DNA from: Botrytis cinerea B05.10
Taxonomy: Eukaryota; Ascomycota; Leotiomycetes; Helotiales; Sclerotiniaceae
Assembly: GCF_000143535.2 (NCBI RefSeq)
Contig: NC_037316.1
Coordinates: forward strand, 1,798,001-1,862,000
Length of the DNA stretch: 64,000 bases
Direction: 5' to 3'
A program made the translations under genes and the position numbers. Within the stretch, counting starts at the first letter, position 1; the number at the start of each line of letters is the position of its first letter. Below the pieces are notes generated by a model. The model saw only the letters and a program-made list of their open reading frames with translations. It did not search any database and had not been told where the DNA came from. Positions 9,468 through 20,090 of this stretch are shown here, one piece after another.

Positions 9468-9788
9468 ATTATAAGCCCAGTATACATTTATAATATAATA
9501 ATATAATTCTTCACTTTACCATACTCTCTTATAAGATTTAATAGACTCATTTATAAAAGAGTATTTCAATAAACCCACATTAATCATCTAATTTTAGTCT
9601 ATTAGAATTCAATATAAAGACGCTACTCTATTGCCCCACTATATTCATACAGCCCACTAATTGTATCCAATCAGAGACCCTAGATTCGGCAGTACAAGAA
9701 TATAGAAAGAGATCTGCATATATGATTCAATGAGGCTAGTACAAAGACATTACTACCTACAACCAACTAGTTAGCAATTTCGGGGGTG

Positions 9789-9860
9789 TGTCACGGAGAA
9801 TTAAGCTTATATAAATCCAATTAGCCTAAGGCTATTGGTGGCGTTACTTTTAGTGTGACA
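9789..9860 (+). repeat. 3' LTR of the TRIM-like element (72 bp)
   Basis: It begins TGTCACGG and ends GTGTGACA. Its length equals that of the left repeat, and about 12 positions differ, nearly all transitions. Confidence 0.7.
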
Positions 9861-9864
9861 TACT

Positions 9865-10060
9865 AATTATTAATAGTTTATTAATCGCTTGATTCATAAA
9901 TCCAACTATGCCTGTATTTGCTAGGCGATTTGCTTTCTCATTGCCTTTGATCTTCATATAATCAGATAACTATTTCACTTTGATATTATATTATTTCATT
10001 GCCTTGTGGCACTTATGAAAGGCTCATTGCGTTGTAAGCGGTGCGCTTCCGCGTACTATA
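9865..10060 (-). pseudogene. RNase H fragment of a LINE-type retrotransposon
   Basis: On the minus strand a frame reads VK*LSDYMKIKGNEKANRLA. This matches the W..GH..I.GNE.AD.LA signature of the RNase H domain at the end of fungal LINE (Tad/I-type) ORF2. Trp became a stop (TGG to TAG), His became Tyr and Asp became Asn, all RIP-type changes. Only about 60 codons are readable. Sequence to the right (10000-10060) is still balanced but unassigned. Confidence 0.6.
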
Positions 10061-11067
10061 TATCTTATGCACTTTTATTTATTGAATTAAAAGTTAATTT
10101 TAATTTCAAAACTCTATATAATATTCTTAAAATTAAATCATTAAAGTAAAAAAACATAGAGAATTTACATTAAGCTTTTGAGAACTATTCAAAAGATGAA
10201 ATAATCAATAAATTATAATTCGATCATTTATAAGTTAATAAAAAGAGAAGTTAATATTATAAAAATAGATTTTAAATTTTTGAATAAAACTATTTAATCG
10301 ATTCTTTCAAAAAAGAAAATCAATTTAAATTGGTTTTTAATAAAATTTTATTTAAAAACAACCTAAAATCTCTATAAATCTTTTATAATTATCAAAATGT
10401 AAATACTTCTTTGATTTAAATTCAATATAATAAACAATTCGTTTTTTTCCCAAAAAAAAAGTTAAAAAACAATTTTTTTGAAAATATTACATAATGACTA
10501 TATTATTTAAATACTTGATTCTTATAGCTTTCTAATAAATTCTATTATATATATAATTAAAAAATATCTTTTTAAATTGTTATATTGATTTTCGATATAA
10601 ATGTTATTATAAAATTACTTTTTCCTCTTAAATATTATAGAATAATTGACTCATAATCAATTTTCTTTTAAAAGAAACTATTTATAAAATTATCTTTAAT
10701 CTTTTAAAAAGAATTCGACTTTTTTATATAATAGCTTACTTTACTTTATTTTATTTTATATATTAAAATATACTAAAACTCCATATTATTTAAAGAAAAC
10801 AAAAATAATTCTATTTATATTATTGAATAAATAAATATAATGTTATTATATGTATATTTTTAATATTAAGATTTTACTTCTCATATTAATGTTTTTAATA
10901 TTTTATTTTCAATCATAAATATAATATAAGGATTAATTAATTATAAATTGAATTTAAAATATTATTTTGAAAAGAAATAAAAATGTACAAGATATTGAGG
11001 TGATATAAGATGTAGGAATATCGATCATATCAAGCTTATAAGTTTCAATAATATATAGCGTATTATA
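10061..11067. other. AT-rich, featureless interval
   Basis: Roughly 1 kb of over 80% A+T with no open frame above background and no repeat end that I could define. It may be further body of the LINE remnant, mutated beyond reading. Confidence 0.3.
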
Positions 11068-11388
11068 ATAGTTGGCTCTTCAAGTAGTCGAATAGTTTCT
11101 AATCGGGGAAAGCGAATGTTCTTAGAAAGCGAATTGTTCTTATGAGATTTTAGTAGTAAATTTATGATTTTTAGTGAAAAATATTTGAATTTCATGAATC
11201 ATAGTATAAATTATAAATGAAGTTTGTATAATAAAAATGAATTCGATTTATAATAAAATTTAATAATTCAAGTATTTTTCATTAAAAATCATAAATTTAC
11301 TACTAAAATCTCATAGGAACAATTCGCTTTCCAAGAACATTCGCTTTTCCCAACTAGGAACTAGTCTGCTGCTTGAAGAGCTGACTAT
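11068..11388. mobile_element. MITE family B, copy 2 (321 bp, RIP-altered)
   Basis: The ends are ATAGTTGGCTCTTCAAG and, inverted, ATAGTCAGCTCTTCAAG, with TA at 11066-11067 and 11389-11390. The subterminal GGAAAGCGAATGTCCCC units now read GGAAAGCGAATGTTCTT, which shows C-to-T loss relative to copy 1. The interior is shorter than in copy 1. Confidence 0.85.
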
Positions 11389-11390
11389 TA

Positions 11391-11814
11391 GACTAGTAGT
11401 ATCCCTAGAATGCGACAAATGAGCTCCGTCGCTTAACAGGGGCTTATCAATCAATCAAATTCATAGGATTCTAAGAATTCTTATTATTTTAAAAGGTTTT
11501 CATACAATAATTACAAAACGCTTAGGATTTCGATAGAAGTAAATAATACACTCTTTATATTTCTATATAAATTCAACATGTCTTTTTAATTTAATATGAA
11601 TATATTAATAGAAATTATTTATGAGTCATTCAAAAGTATTCTAAAATTACTTACCTTAGGAAACAAATTATATAAAATATATTCTTTAATATTTTTGAAA
11701 GTTTTTAATTGAAAAATATACTTGATATGTTTATTACTAATATTTCAATATATATCAATCTTCAAATTCTTTACGAAGACTTCTATTTCTAATATTATTT
11801 ACGAAGTTATTGAT
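11391..11814. other. AT-rich spacer with a short richer start
   Basis: The first 60 bp (CCCTAGAATGCGAC...) have normal composition; the rest is AT-rich and unassigned. Confidence 0.3.
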
Positions 11815-12100
11815 GTTTTTGCTCGATGCACGGACCACTTTCGGAGCCCAGCTGACGCGTCTTATGGGGTAGTGACATTATAATAGGTGTATCAACGGTA
11901 TATCAACGGTATTTACATACTGCACATGTCAGATGGTTAGTTCAACATATCCTAGGTAGAGAATCAAATGAACAATGCAAAAACAACAACAAATTATGCG
12001 GCTGGGTAGTGATATCCGAGCCGTGTATATAATAAATAAGTATTCGCTGCCCTCATAAAAAACTTGAATTCTGAACCATTCAATATTTCTACATCTTTGT
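11815..12100 (+). promoter_or_regulatory. Unmutated upstream region of the P450 pseudogene
   Basis: About 270 bp of balanced DNA sits directly before the C-depleted P450 remnant. It has a perfect 11-bp tandem (TATCAACGGTA at 11890-11900 and 11901-11911), a TATATAATAAATA box at 12026-12038 and a leader-like AC-rich stretch after it. The location and TATA box suggest the original promoter and 5' leader. The original ATG is no longer identifiable. Confidence 0.5.
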
Positions 12101-13700
12101 TTTCATTATCTTTTTTTTATAATTAGAAAGCTTTGGATAGGCTTTAGTTATTTAATTTTAGTTTTGGGTTTTATAATTATTGAAGATATATAAATTACTT
12201 GAGTTAAAGATATATATTGAATATCTTTTAAGATGTTATTAGTATTTTTTGATAAAAGCAAAGATATAATTATATTATTATTCTTTTTAGATGTTTCAGT
12301 ATTGTTTATTTTAATTTATATTATTAAAGTTATACTTTCTTGATTTCAAAAATTGGATTTTTCAATTATAAGAAAACTAAATACTAATTATTAATAAAAG
12401 ATATTATTTAAAGGAATAGTTAAAGTAAGAACATTTTTATTAATTATTTATTTTTTGGGATTTCAGTATTTTAATTTATAAATCAATATTCTAATATTCT
12501 CTTTATCCTTTTTAGCAATTCTTCTTTGATTGTTCTATTTCATTATACTTTTGATGAAGTCTATTTCCTTGTTAAAGAAAAAGTATTCTTTTAAAAAAAA
12601 ATTGATTGTATATTTCTTTTAGTTTATATCAAAGTTGGTTAGAATGTATTTATTCTTATTAAAATTATCAAAAATGATTTAATTTATTATATTATATTAA
12701 TTGTTAGTATTTTCAAAGATGAAATGTATTATATATTAGAAATAGAATTTGATATAAATGAATCTTGAATTAAAGTGGTTTTGTTTAAGAAAGTAATAAG
12801 GATTATAGTATTAATTAATGGGAGAGTTGTTATAGGAAAACTTTTTAGTAGAAATAAAGAGTGGTTTTAAATTAGTATTTAATATATGATTGATTATATA
12901 AAAGTGAAGAATATTGTAATTGAATAGCTATTATGGATAAGATATTTTATAGTATTATTTTTATTAGATATTAAAAAAATGAAAGTGTATATAGAAAAGG
13001 TAGTATAATTATTAAAGCTATTTATTAATCAATATATTCGAAAATTTAAAGAAGGAAAAGGGATTGGAAAGAATTCGAATAATGAATTTAATAATGATTA
13101 GGAAATGTTTATTAGTTGGATTATAAAATATATAAATTCAAAGTTTAAAAAGAAGCCTTATAATTTAATTATAAATTAATTGAATTTATTGAATTTATTG
13201 TTTGCTTTAATTTATATAACGATTATAATTGTTTATTATATCTTATTCGATTTCGTTTCCTATTTAGAATTTATTATATCTTTTTGTAAAGAAATTGAAT
13301 AGGTAATTATAGAAGATGGATTTGAAATTGATAATAATGGAAAGAAATATTTGAAGAAATAATTAATAACAAAATTCAAGAAATTGAATAATCTTTTAAA
13401 AAAAAAATCAAAGATTGAATCCTTTTAATATAAGTAAATTGATTATTCTTTTTTCAATTTATATTAAAATAAAGTATGGAAAATAAAAGAAAATAATTTA
13501 ATAAATATTAATTTCAAATATTTGTATAATAATCACTTTTTTTTATTTATCTATTGATTATATTATTCTTAAAGGAATTTGTATAAAATACAATATCTAA
13601 GTATTCAATATAACAGACCCCAATCTTTTTTCACTTTTTTATAATTTTTGTATTATATTCTAATTCAATCCTTTTAATGTTTTCTTTTCTTTTTGTTTTA
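12101..13700 (+). pseudogene. RIP-degraded cytochrome P450 pseudogene
   Basis: From 12541 to 13440 one frame (codons starting at 12541) can be read through 13 stops, 12 of them TAA/TAG at likely Gln positions. It follows fungal microsomal P450s: IKVVLFKKVIRII with GRVVIGKLFSRNKEW (12769-12864), an EMFISWIIKYIN helix (13102-13137), the I-helix remnant FALIYITIIIVYYILFD (13201-13251, from the usual A.IHTTT), CKEIE*VIIEDGFEIDNNGK (13291-13344), then the K-helix ExxR area near 13402-13430 as LLKKKSKIES. A proline-Lys-Gly turn may survive near 13570. P450s are haem monooxygenases of the ER. The haem Cys block was not found; an intron likely precedes 12515 and another follows 13435. Exact ends are estimates. 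Confidence 0.75.
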
Positions 13701-14383
13701 TTTTAATTTATAAGATTTTAGAAAATGAATTTAAATATTAATATATATTAATGAGTAAAAAAATCTTGAATTTTAATTATAATATATATTTTTTATTTTT
13801 TATTTTTATTTTTTTCAAATTTATTAAATCTTCTATCAATTTTATTTAAGTTTAGATTTAGAAATAAAAAGATTTTTAAAGAATCAATAATTAATATTTA
13901 AATAGATAACTATATATGTTTAGATTATTTCTTTATAAAAATCAAAATCAAAATAATTCTGATAGAGTTTTTGAAAAGATAGGATTTCAGAAATATTAGG
14001 AATATAGAAATGAAGGGAGGAGGAAGATTAGAAAACTTCAATATTGATATTATAATTATTTCAAATCAAACAATAGAGATTGAAATCAAGAAAAGAATTT
14101 AAAGATTTAACAATTGGAAAGGAGTAAGGAGCAAAGGGATATTGAGAAAATGATTGTTGGAGATGAAAATCGATAAGTGAGAATGAGAAGGATACCATTC
14201 ATTTGATTACCAATTCGGGGATTATTTTATTTTCATGACATTAAATATTCATAAGTTAACCTCATCAATATAATTAGAGGAGCAGCAATATATCTATCTA
14301 CTTTTATCCACAATCTACTCAAGTTCAATTATTGGGAGCATGTTTTAAAGCTTGTAAGAAACTATAAGTTGAGGATCCCACTT
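13701..14383. other. AT-rich interval, G over C on the plus strand until about 14190
   Basis: No family could be read. The excess of G over C on the plus strand seen in the P450 remnant continues (for example GAAGGGAGGAGGAAG near 14013-14027), so this may be the mutated end of the same gene or a neighbour. From about 14190 the composition becomes ordinary again. Confidence 0.3.
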
Positions 14384-14412
14384 TCGGACCACCCCTCTTT
14401 TGGACCACCTAG
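14384..14412. repeat. Paired GGACCACC motifs resembling a transposon terminus
   Basis: GGACCACC occurs twice 16 bp apart (CGGACCACCCCTC and TGGACCACCTAG). The arrangement resembles the doubled subterminal sites of the TIR elements in this window. No opposite end was found. Confidence 0.35.
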
Positions 14413-14426
14413 AATCTTACCCCATT

Positions 14427-14700
14427 TGTGACGATATATGCCTTAAAGAGCTGAATAAACAGGGTTGATTTCATCCTTAGAACATCCTTAGAATCTAAAG
14501 CTACAGAACTACAGCTCTCTGGGAGGCTCTTTATATACATGTTCTCGCACACTAACGGAGCGGCTTCGGCTGCGTTCTTATTCGATCTTACCACCACCAT
14601 TTTACTACAGTAAATCACCTAAATCTGATCGTGTGCGAACGGACCATCGGCTTATCCGTTATCACACGTGATTTGCCTGAATGTGGGTGACCTTGTAACA
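14427..14700 (-). mobile_element. LTR of a Ty3/gypsy-type element (274 bp) with polypurine tract
   Basis: On the minus strand the segment begins TGTTACAAGG and ends ATCGTCACA. Directly before its start is CCGAAAGGAGGGGTAG (14716-14701), a classical polypurine tract, so this would be the 3' LTR of an element lying to the right. Composition is normal and no RIP damage is obvious. No second LTR or target duplication was found. The open frames across it (14409-14618 and 14615-14872, minus) do not match a known protein. Confidence 0.5.
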
Positions 14701-14716
14701 CTACCCCTCCTTTCGG

Positions 14717-14994
14717 AAAAGCTCGCTCTCGAGCTTTCTTATTTACACTACCTAAGCTGGAAAGACTACTTCTGCTAATTCTGCATCGATCTATCAATTC
14801 GGATTTAATGAAATAAGGTGTGGTGTTTGACTTGGGCAATTTACTAGAAATCGACCTAATTGGCCACCTCAATTGACCAAATGCGCCAAATCGACCAGAT
14901 CAATTGGCCAATTGGCCAATTGGCCAAATTGATTGAGCTGGCTATCTGGGATGACGGTGTTGATATAATTGACTACGTCTGTAGTAGGGAGTAT
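14717..14994 (-). other. Region upstream of the polypurine tract with AATTGGCC tandem
   Basis: If the gypsy reading is right, this is the 3' end of its internal region. It holds three exact AATTGGCC units (14902-14925) with further TTGG/CCAA pieces around them. No integrase or chromodomain motif could be recognised. Confidence 0.35.
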
Positions 14995-15748
14995 GTCGGA
15001 TATGTTCTGGATAAGAGATAAGAGTCTTAGATAATTAAGTGTATTCCAATTTGATCAGAACTAATCATATGCCCTAACCAAACCCGAACATATGCTAGGC
15101 TTTATATAGTTGTTTATTTATATTAATTCCTATTTATAAAATTAATTTAATAATGCTTCAATTCTTTTATTTTGTATTATTGATATTTAACTTTTCAAGT
15201 CAAGTTTGTAGCTTTTTTGGATAAGAGTTCTATACTTATCTAAGTTGTAAATTCTCAGCTTTCATTTCGGGCTGATTTAGATTCGCTTTGATTTAATAAG
15301 TATATCTTTGTAATACAATATTCCCCTTTATATCTTTATTCTCAAAAACTCTTCTATTTTATTATTTTATAATCTTTTTATTCTATTTCTCTAATTTTCG
15401 ATTTTTTATATTCAAATCTTTCTCGAGACATGAGTTCGTTTTATTTTCTATTAACTTATTATTTCTATATTTGATTACTAGATTATAATATTGTATTATT
15501 TCAATAGCTTTTTGAATATGATTTAATATCCTAATCTATTTTTGTTTACTTTCTTTATTAATAATTTTTATAACTATAATAATTTATAAAATAGTTTATT
15601 TATAAAGTTTTTCTATTTTCCTTATTTTCCCTTATCTTCTAACACTCTTTTTTATTTTATAATAGTTATTCTACAAAATTTGTCTACAATCCTATAGTGC
15701 TTCTTTTCTACTGATTTCCTAATACGAAATTATTGTCTTCGTTATATC
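14995..15748. other. AT-rich flank, no gene
   Basis: Starts with about 120 bp of balanced DNA (TGTCGGATATGTTC at about 14994, reminiscent of a copia LTR start, unsupported), then AT- and T-rich filler up to the solo LTR. Confidence 0.3.
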
Positions 15749-16234
15749 TGTCGTAGGTCGAAAGCATATGAGGGGTGAAAATATATATAATATATATATA
15801 TATATAAGATGAAAGCATGCTCGGGTGAATGACTAAAGGACTATATAAGCAGTGTGACACGTGATTTTGATTGAAAAATTATATGAGATTAACTTTCTTA
15901 TTTTACAATTTGAGGGATTAGATCTCTTTTTATGCTTATTCGCTTAAAATCAGCTTTCTCTATTTAAAATCCCTTTTCTAATTCGATTATTCTTTAAATA
16001 AAGAATCTCTTATTCCTTTCATTCTTTCGAAATAATGATTAGGTAATTAACTATTATCTTATCGATCTTATCTAATCGATTTATATAGCTTTCAATCTTT
16101 CATTATTAAATTATAATTCGAATTCATAATGAAGATTACTTTATTTTTATTTGAATATATATATATAAATTAAAAGATATCAATATTATATTATATTATT
16201 ATTTTTATTTATAAAAACGATATTATAAACAATA
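15749..16234. mobile_element. Solo LTR of the copia family (486 bp)
   Basis: It aligns end to end with both LTRs of the element at 16691-23526: it starts TGTCGTAGGTCGAAAG, ends ATTATAAACAATA and has the same 486-bp length. It is less mutated (for example TGAGGGGTGA and GTGTGACACGTG retained). No clean target duplication is visible (ATATC against TATAT), and no internal region is attached. Confidence 0.85.
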
Positions 16235-16685
16235 TATATAAAGCTTTATAGATATTCAAAATTGAATATTTATTAATTTGTATTTAAAATAGATCTTTAT
16301 TTTCGAATCGATTTGTTTATTCTATTTTCAAATATCTATCTTCTTATATATATATTATAATTCGAGAGTTTTGTTTATTCTTTTTCAAATCTTTTCGGAA
16401 ATTTTAATTATTGATTGATTGATATTGATTGTATATATTGTAATTTTGTATTATTGAATTCCAATATAATTTTAACTTTTATGAATAAATTATATTTAAT
16501 TAAATCTCAATTATTATTTATAATAATATAATATAATTTTTATATCCCCGATTTATATTTGTTTAAATAATAATAAAACTTTTATTTCTTTAAATATATT
16601 TATTAATTGTATTACTTATAAAGAGGATTTAACTATAATATTTATTATTATGGAGATTTCTATATCATTCATTCTCAAATCTATT
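16235..16685. other. AT-rich spacer between the solo LTR and the copia element
   Basis: Low-complexity AT-rich DNA; nothing recognised. Confidence 0.35.
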
Positions 16686-16690
16686 AGAAC

Positions 16691-17176
16691 TGTCGTAGGT
16701 CGAAAGCATATGAAGGGTGATTATATATATATAATGTATATATATAAAATGGAAGCATACTCGGGTGAATGATTAATGGACTATATAAGCAATATGACAC
16801 ATAATTTTGATTGAAAAATTATATATTTGATTAACTTTTTTATTTTATAATTTAAGGAATTAAATCCCTTTTTATATTTATTTGTTTAAAATCAACTTTC
16901 TTTATTTAAATTCCTTTTCCTAATCCAGTCATTCTTTAAATAAAGAATCTAATCTTCCTTTTATTCTTTCAAAATAACAATTAGATGATTAATTATTATC
17001 TTATCAATCTTATCTAATCAATCTATATAGCTTTCAATTTTTCATTATTAAATTATAATTCGAATTCATAATAAAAATTACTTTATTTTTATTTAAATAT
17101 ATATATAAATTAAAAAATATCAATATTATATTATATTATTATTTTTATTTTTATAAAAACAATATTATAAACAATA
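16691..17176 (-). repeat. 3' LTR of the copia element
   Basis: 486 bp; on the plus strand it starts TGTCGTAGGTCG and ends AAACAATA. Less mutated at its outer end than the 5' LTR. Confidence 0.9.
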
Positions 17177-17327
17177 ATCCCTCTTAATATATATTATCTT
17201 TTTAATTAATTATATATATAAAATAATAATAAAATAATGAATAAAACAATATTATATAATTTTATATAACTTCGCGAAGTTTTTGCAAAGTTATATTTAC
17301 GTATTATATTATTTTTTAGAATATTAT

Positions 17328-17395
17328 TAGCCTTATTAAAAACCTTTTTAAAGGGGTAAAAAGAGTACTAATTTATATATTCTAGCATTAGCCTC

Positions 17396-17434
<39 letters not shown>

Positions 17435-17465
17435 TTAAATAGGTAAAAAGAGTACTAATTTTTAT
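17328..17465 (-). repeat. Local duplication with a 31-A tract
   Basis: A block of about 50 bp (TTAGCCTYATTAAAAA, CCTTTTTAAA, GGTAAAAAGAGTACTAATTT) occurs twice, at 17328-17382 and 17389-17459. In the second copy the A-run has grown from 5 to 31 (17399-17429). It lies in the 3' part of the copia element, between the RNase H remnant and the polypurine tract. Confidence 0.85.
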
Positions 17466-17732
17466 TTTTATAATTATTTAATAATTATTATAATTTTGAA
17501 TCATATCAATAAATCTAAATAATTTAATTCTATTCAATAATTTAATCAATCCATCAGCTATTTAATTATTAATCGAAATCCAATTTAGATCTAGAAGTCC
17601 TTTATTTATAAGATTTCTTATATAATAATATTTTATATCTATATACTTACTTTTATTATAATATATAACATTTTTAGATATTTCTTTTACTACTATATTG
17701 TCTATTCATATTGGAAATTTTTCTTAATTATA

Positions 17733-18023
17733 TTAATTTAATTCGATTAATATTCTTCTTAAATATATAACTTTTTTAACAACTAAATTTATAATAATTA
17801 ACTCAGATTCAATTATATTTTGAATTATTATTGATTGTAATTTAATTCTCCAACTAATTGAATTATTTATATATATAAATATATATCCATTAATAGATTT
17901 TACAAAACTCTTATTATTAGTATAATCAAAATCGCAAAAACCTTTTATAAAACTATTATAATCTTTTTTATAAATTATTTTAAAGCTTTTAATACCTTTT
18001 AAATATTTAAAAATTCTTTTCAT
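17733..18023 (-). pseudogene. Copia RNase H domain
   Basis: A 96-residue open stretch starts MKRIFKYLKGIKSFKIIYKK, has FCDFDYTNNKSFVKSINGY (the D.DWA.....R.STSGY block) and SISWRIKLQSII (the ISW.SKKQ block), then IIESELIIINLVVKKVIYLR (the ST.AEY......E..WLR block). This removes the RNA strand during reverse transcription. The first catalytic Asp is kept in CDFDY. It is the longest undamaged piece of the polyprotein. Confidence 0.85.
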
Positions 18024-18149
18024 TACTATTAAATATTCTTTACTAAAATTAAATATATATCTTATTAATTTTAAAATCGAAAATATAATATCCCATCTAA
18101 TTTCTAATACTAAATATAATAATTTTCCTACTATTTTTTAAACTAATTT

Positions 18150-18960
18150 AATATTATTTAAATTTGTTTTATTAAAATTTGTTTTATTAAAATTTATTTT
18201 TAAATTATTTTTAGTAATTATAAAAGTAGTTACAGAAATACATTTTTCTAAATTTAAATCTATAAGATATTTTTCAATATATTTTTTTTGAAAAAGTTTT
18301 ATAAACTCTTTATTTAAATTTATTTGAATATCTAAATAATCTTTTATAAAATCTAAATCTTTTAAATCTAAATATCTTTTTAGATTTTTTATAAAATCTT
18401 TTATTAAAACTTTGTTAAAGTTTATAATAACAATATCATCAATAAATATATTTAATATTAACCCTAAATATTTATTTATAAATATATATTCGTTTGATTT
18501 TATATTAATAAAATTTAATTTATTTAATATACTTTTTAATATAATATACTAGATTCTAACGAATTATTTTAATCTATATAAAGCTTTATTTAGCTTTAAT
18601 ATTATATTATCATTATAATATATTTCAAAAGATTTAATATATATATTCTTATCAATATCTCTTTAAACAAAAGCTAATATCATATCTATTTTATATATAT
18701 ATCATTCTTTATTTATTATTAAAACAAATATTAATTTCCAAGTTATTTGTTTTATTACATTAGTAAACATATTTAAATAATCTAAATTATATAATTATTC
18801 AAATCTTTTAATTATATATTTAATTTTAAATTCAATATTATTTTCAAATAAATATTTGATTTTATAAATCCATTTTGTTTTTAAAACATTTAACTTTTTA
18901 ATATTATTATTCTTTTTAATAATATCCCAAATATTATTCTTTTCTAAGATTTTTATTTTA
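18150..18960 (-). pseudogene. Copia reverse transcriptase domain
   Basis: KLNKALYRLK (near 18570-18600) corresponds to the conserved LNKALYGLKQ block, and NIFIDDIVII (near 18430-18455) to the catalytic YVDD block, here FIDD with both aspartates kept. Stops occur at Gln positions (LK* for LKQ). The rest is divergent, AT-driven sequence. The domain would copy the element's RNA into DNA in virus-like particles. Confidence 0.8.
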
Positions 18961-19232
18961 TAATTTATAACTTTTTCCTAATTTTCTTTTTAATTCGAAT
19001 TTATAACTTCTAAATATAATTCAAAGATAATTAGATTTTTATTATAAAGCTTTTTTATTATTACTTTTTCTTTAATTTTTATATTAAAATATAATAATAT
19101 TTTATTTTCATATTGATTGTTATCAATATTATTTAATTTGATTTTATAATTTTGATTTTTTAATTCAATATATAATATATAAACAAGATTATATATATTT
19201 AATAATAATTCTATTCCTTTAATATATTTAGA

Positions 19233-19505
19233 TTATTTTATTAGAATAGATAAATTAGAATTATATAGGATTTCCATTATTAATCTTTTATTATTATTTA
19301 TATTAAAATCATTAGAATTATTATTATTTTTTAAATCATTATAAATATTATTATATTTATCTATTTCTTTTTCTTGATTCTCATTTTCAAGGGTTTCTAT
19401 ATTTAATCTTTCTAATAGATTATTTATAATAAGATTATTATTATTATTTGTATTTTTATTATAATATAAGATATCTTTTTTAATAATATAATTATTAAAA
19501 TTCAT
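19233..19505 (-). pseudogene. Asn/Glu-rich linker between integrase and reverse transcriptase
   Basis: A 90-residue open stretch very rich in Asn (NNNNN runs) and acidic residues, located exactly where copia polyproteins have a variable linker. The Asn runs arise from AAT-rich DNA. No motif is expected here. Confidence 0.55.
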
Positions 19506-19559
19506 AATTTTATTTCTATTTAAAATATAAAATAATAAATTCTTAAATGATTCAAATTC

Positions 19560-20090
19560 TATTAAGATTTCTTTTTCTAATTTATAATCAAACTTATTTA
19601 TTTTCTTTTCTTTATGTTTTAATATATATATTAGAAATCCTAAAACTCTAATTCCTTTTAAATTAAATTCTTTATTTAATATTAATTTAAAAGAAAAGCT
19701 TTTTATAATTCTATTATAATACCTATTTTTAATATAAACTATATTCTTTAATATATCAAATCATAAAAATATAAATAGATTTTTATCTTTTATAAATATT
19801 AATAATCTTTTTATTAAATATCTATTTAATTTTTCGATTATTCTATTTTGGAAATGATAATAAGGACTTATAAACTTTAATATAATGTTTTTTGATTTAG
19901 CAAATAGATTTCATTGATTTGAATTAAATTCTTTAATATTATCGAATCTTATAATCTTAATACTTTTATTAAATTGATTTAATATTAAATTATAAAAATC
20001 TTTTAATATAATAAAAGTATTAGATTTATATTTAGTAGAATATACCTATATACCTTTTGTAGTTTATTCGGTAAAAGTAATAAAATATTT
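19560..20090 (-). pseudogene. Copia integrase core
   Basis: IKIIRFDNIKEF (near 19925-19960) matches the second catalytic block (RSDNGGEF), ISPYYHFQNRIIEKLNR (about 19810-19860) the PY.P.QNG..ER.NR block with its Glu, and GIRVLGFLIYILKHKEKKIN (near 19590-19650) the post-core segment. The catalytic Asp and Glu codons of these two blocks survive; several Gly codons do not. Confidence 0.8.

Larger units (their letters stand above)
9396..9860 (+). mobile_element. TRIM-like miniature LTR retrotransposon (465 bp)
   Basis: Two 72-bp direct repeats (9396-9467, 9789-9860) each start TRTCACGGAGAATTAAGC and end AGTGTGACA. They diverge from the flanks exactly at those ends. A purine/T tract TTTCGGGGGTG directly precedes the right repeat, as a polypurine tract would. 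Flanking 5-mers are TATTA and TACTA, a target duplication with one transition. The 321-bp interior has no coding potential. This is the layout of terminal-repeat retrotransposons in miniature. A tRNA primer-binding site was not recognised. Confidence 0.7.

Noticed and set aside
13900..14190. Haem-binding exon of the P450 pseudogene
   Set aside because: The F.xG.R.C.G pattern could not be read in any plus frame even after allowing C-to-T changes, so the pseudogene was not extended here.
14409..14872. Two overlapping minus-strand frames (69 and 85 codons) as genes
   Set aside because: They run across the presumed LTR and its polypurine tract and show no protein family; frames in balanced DNA of this length are expected by chance.
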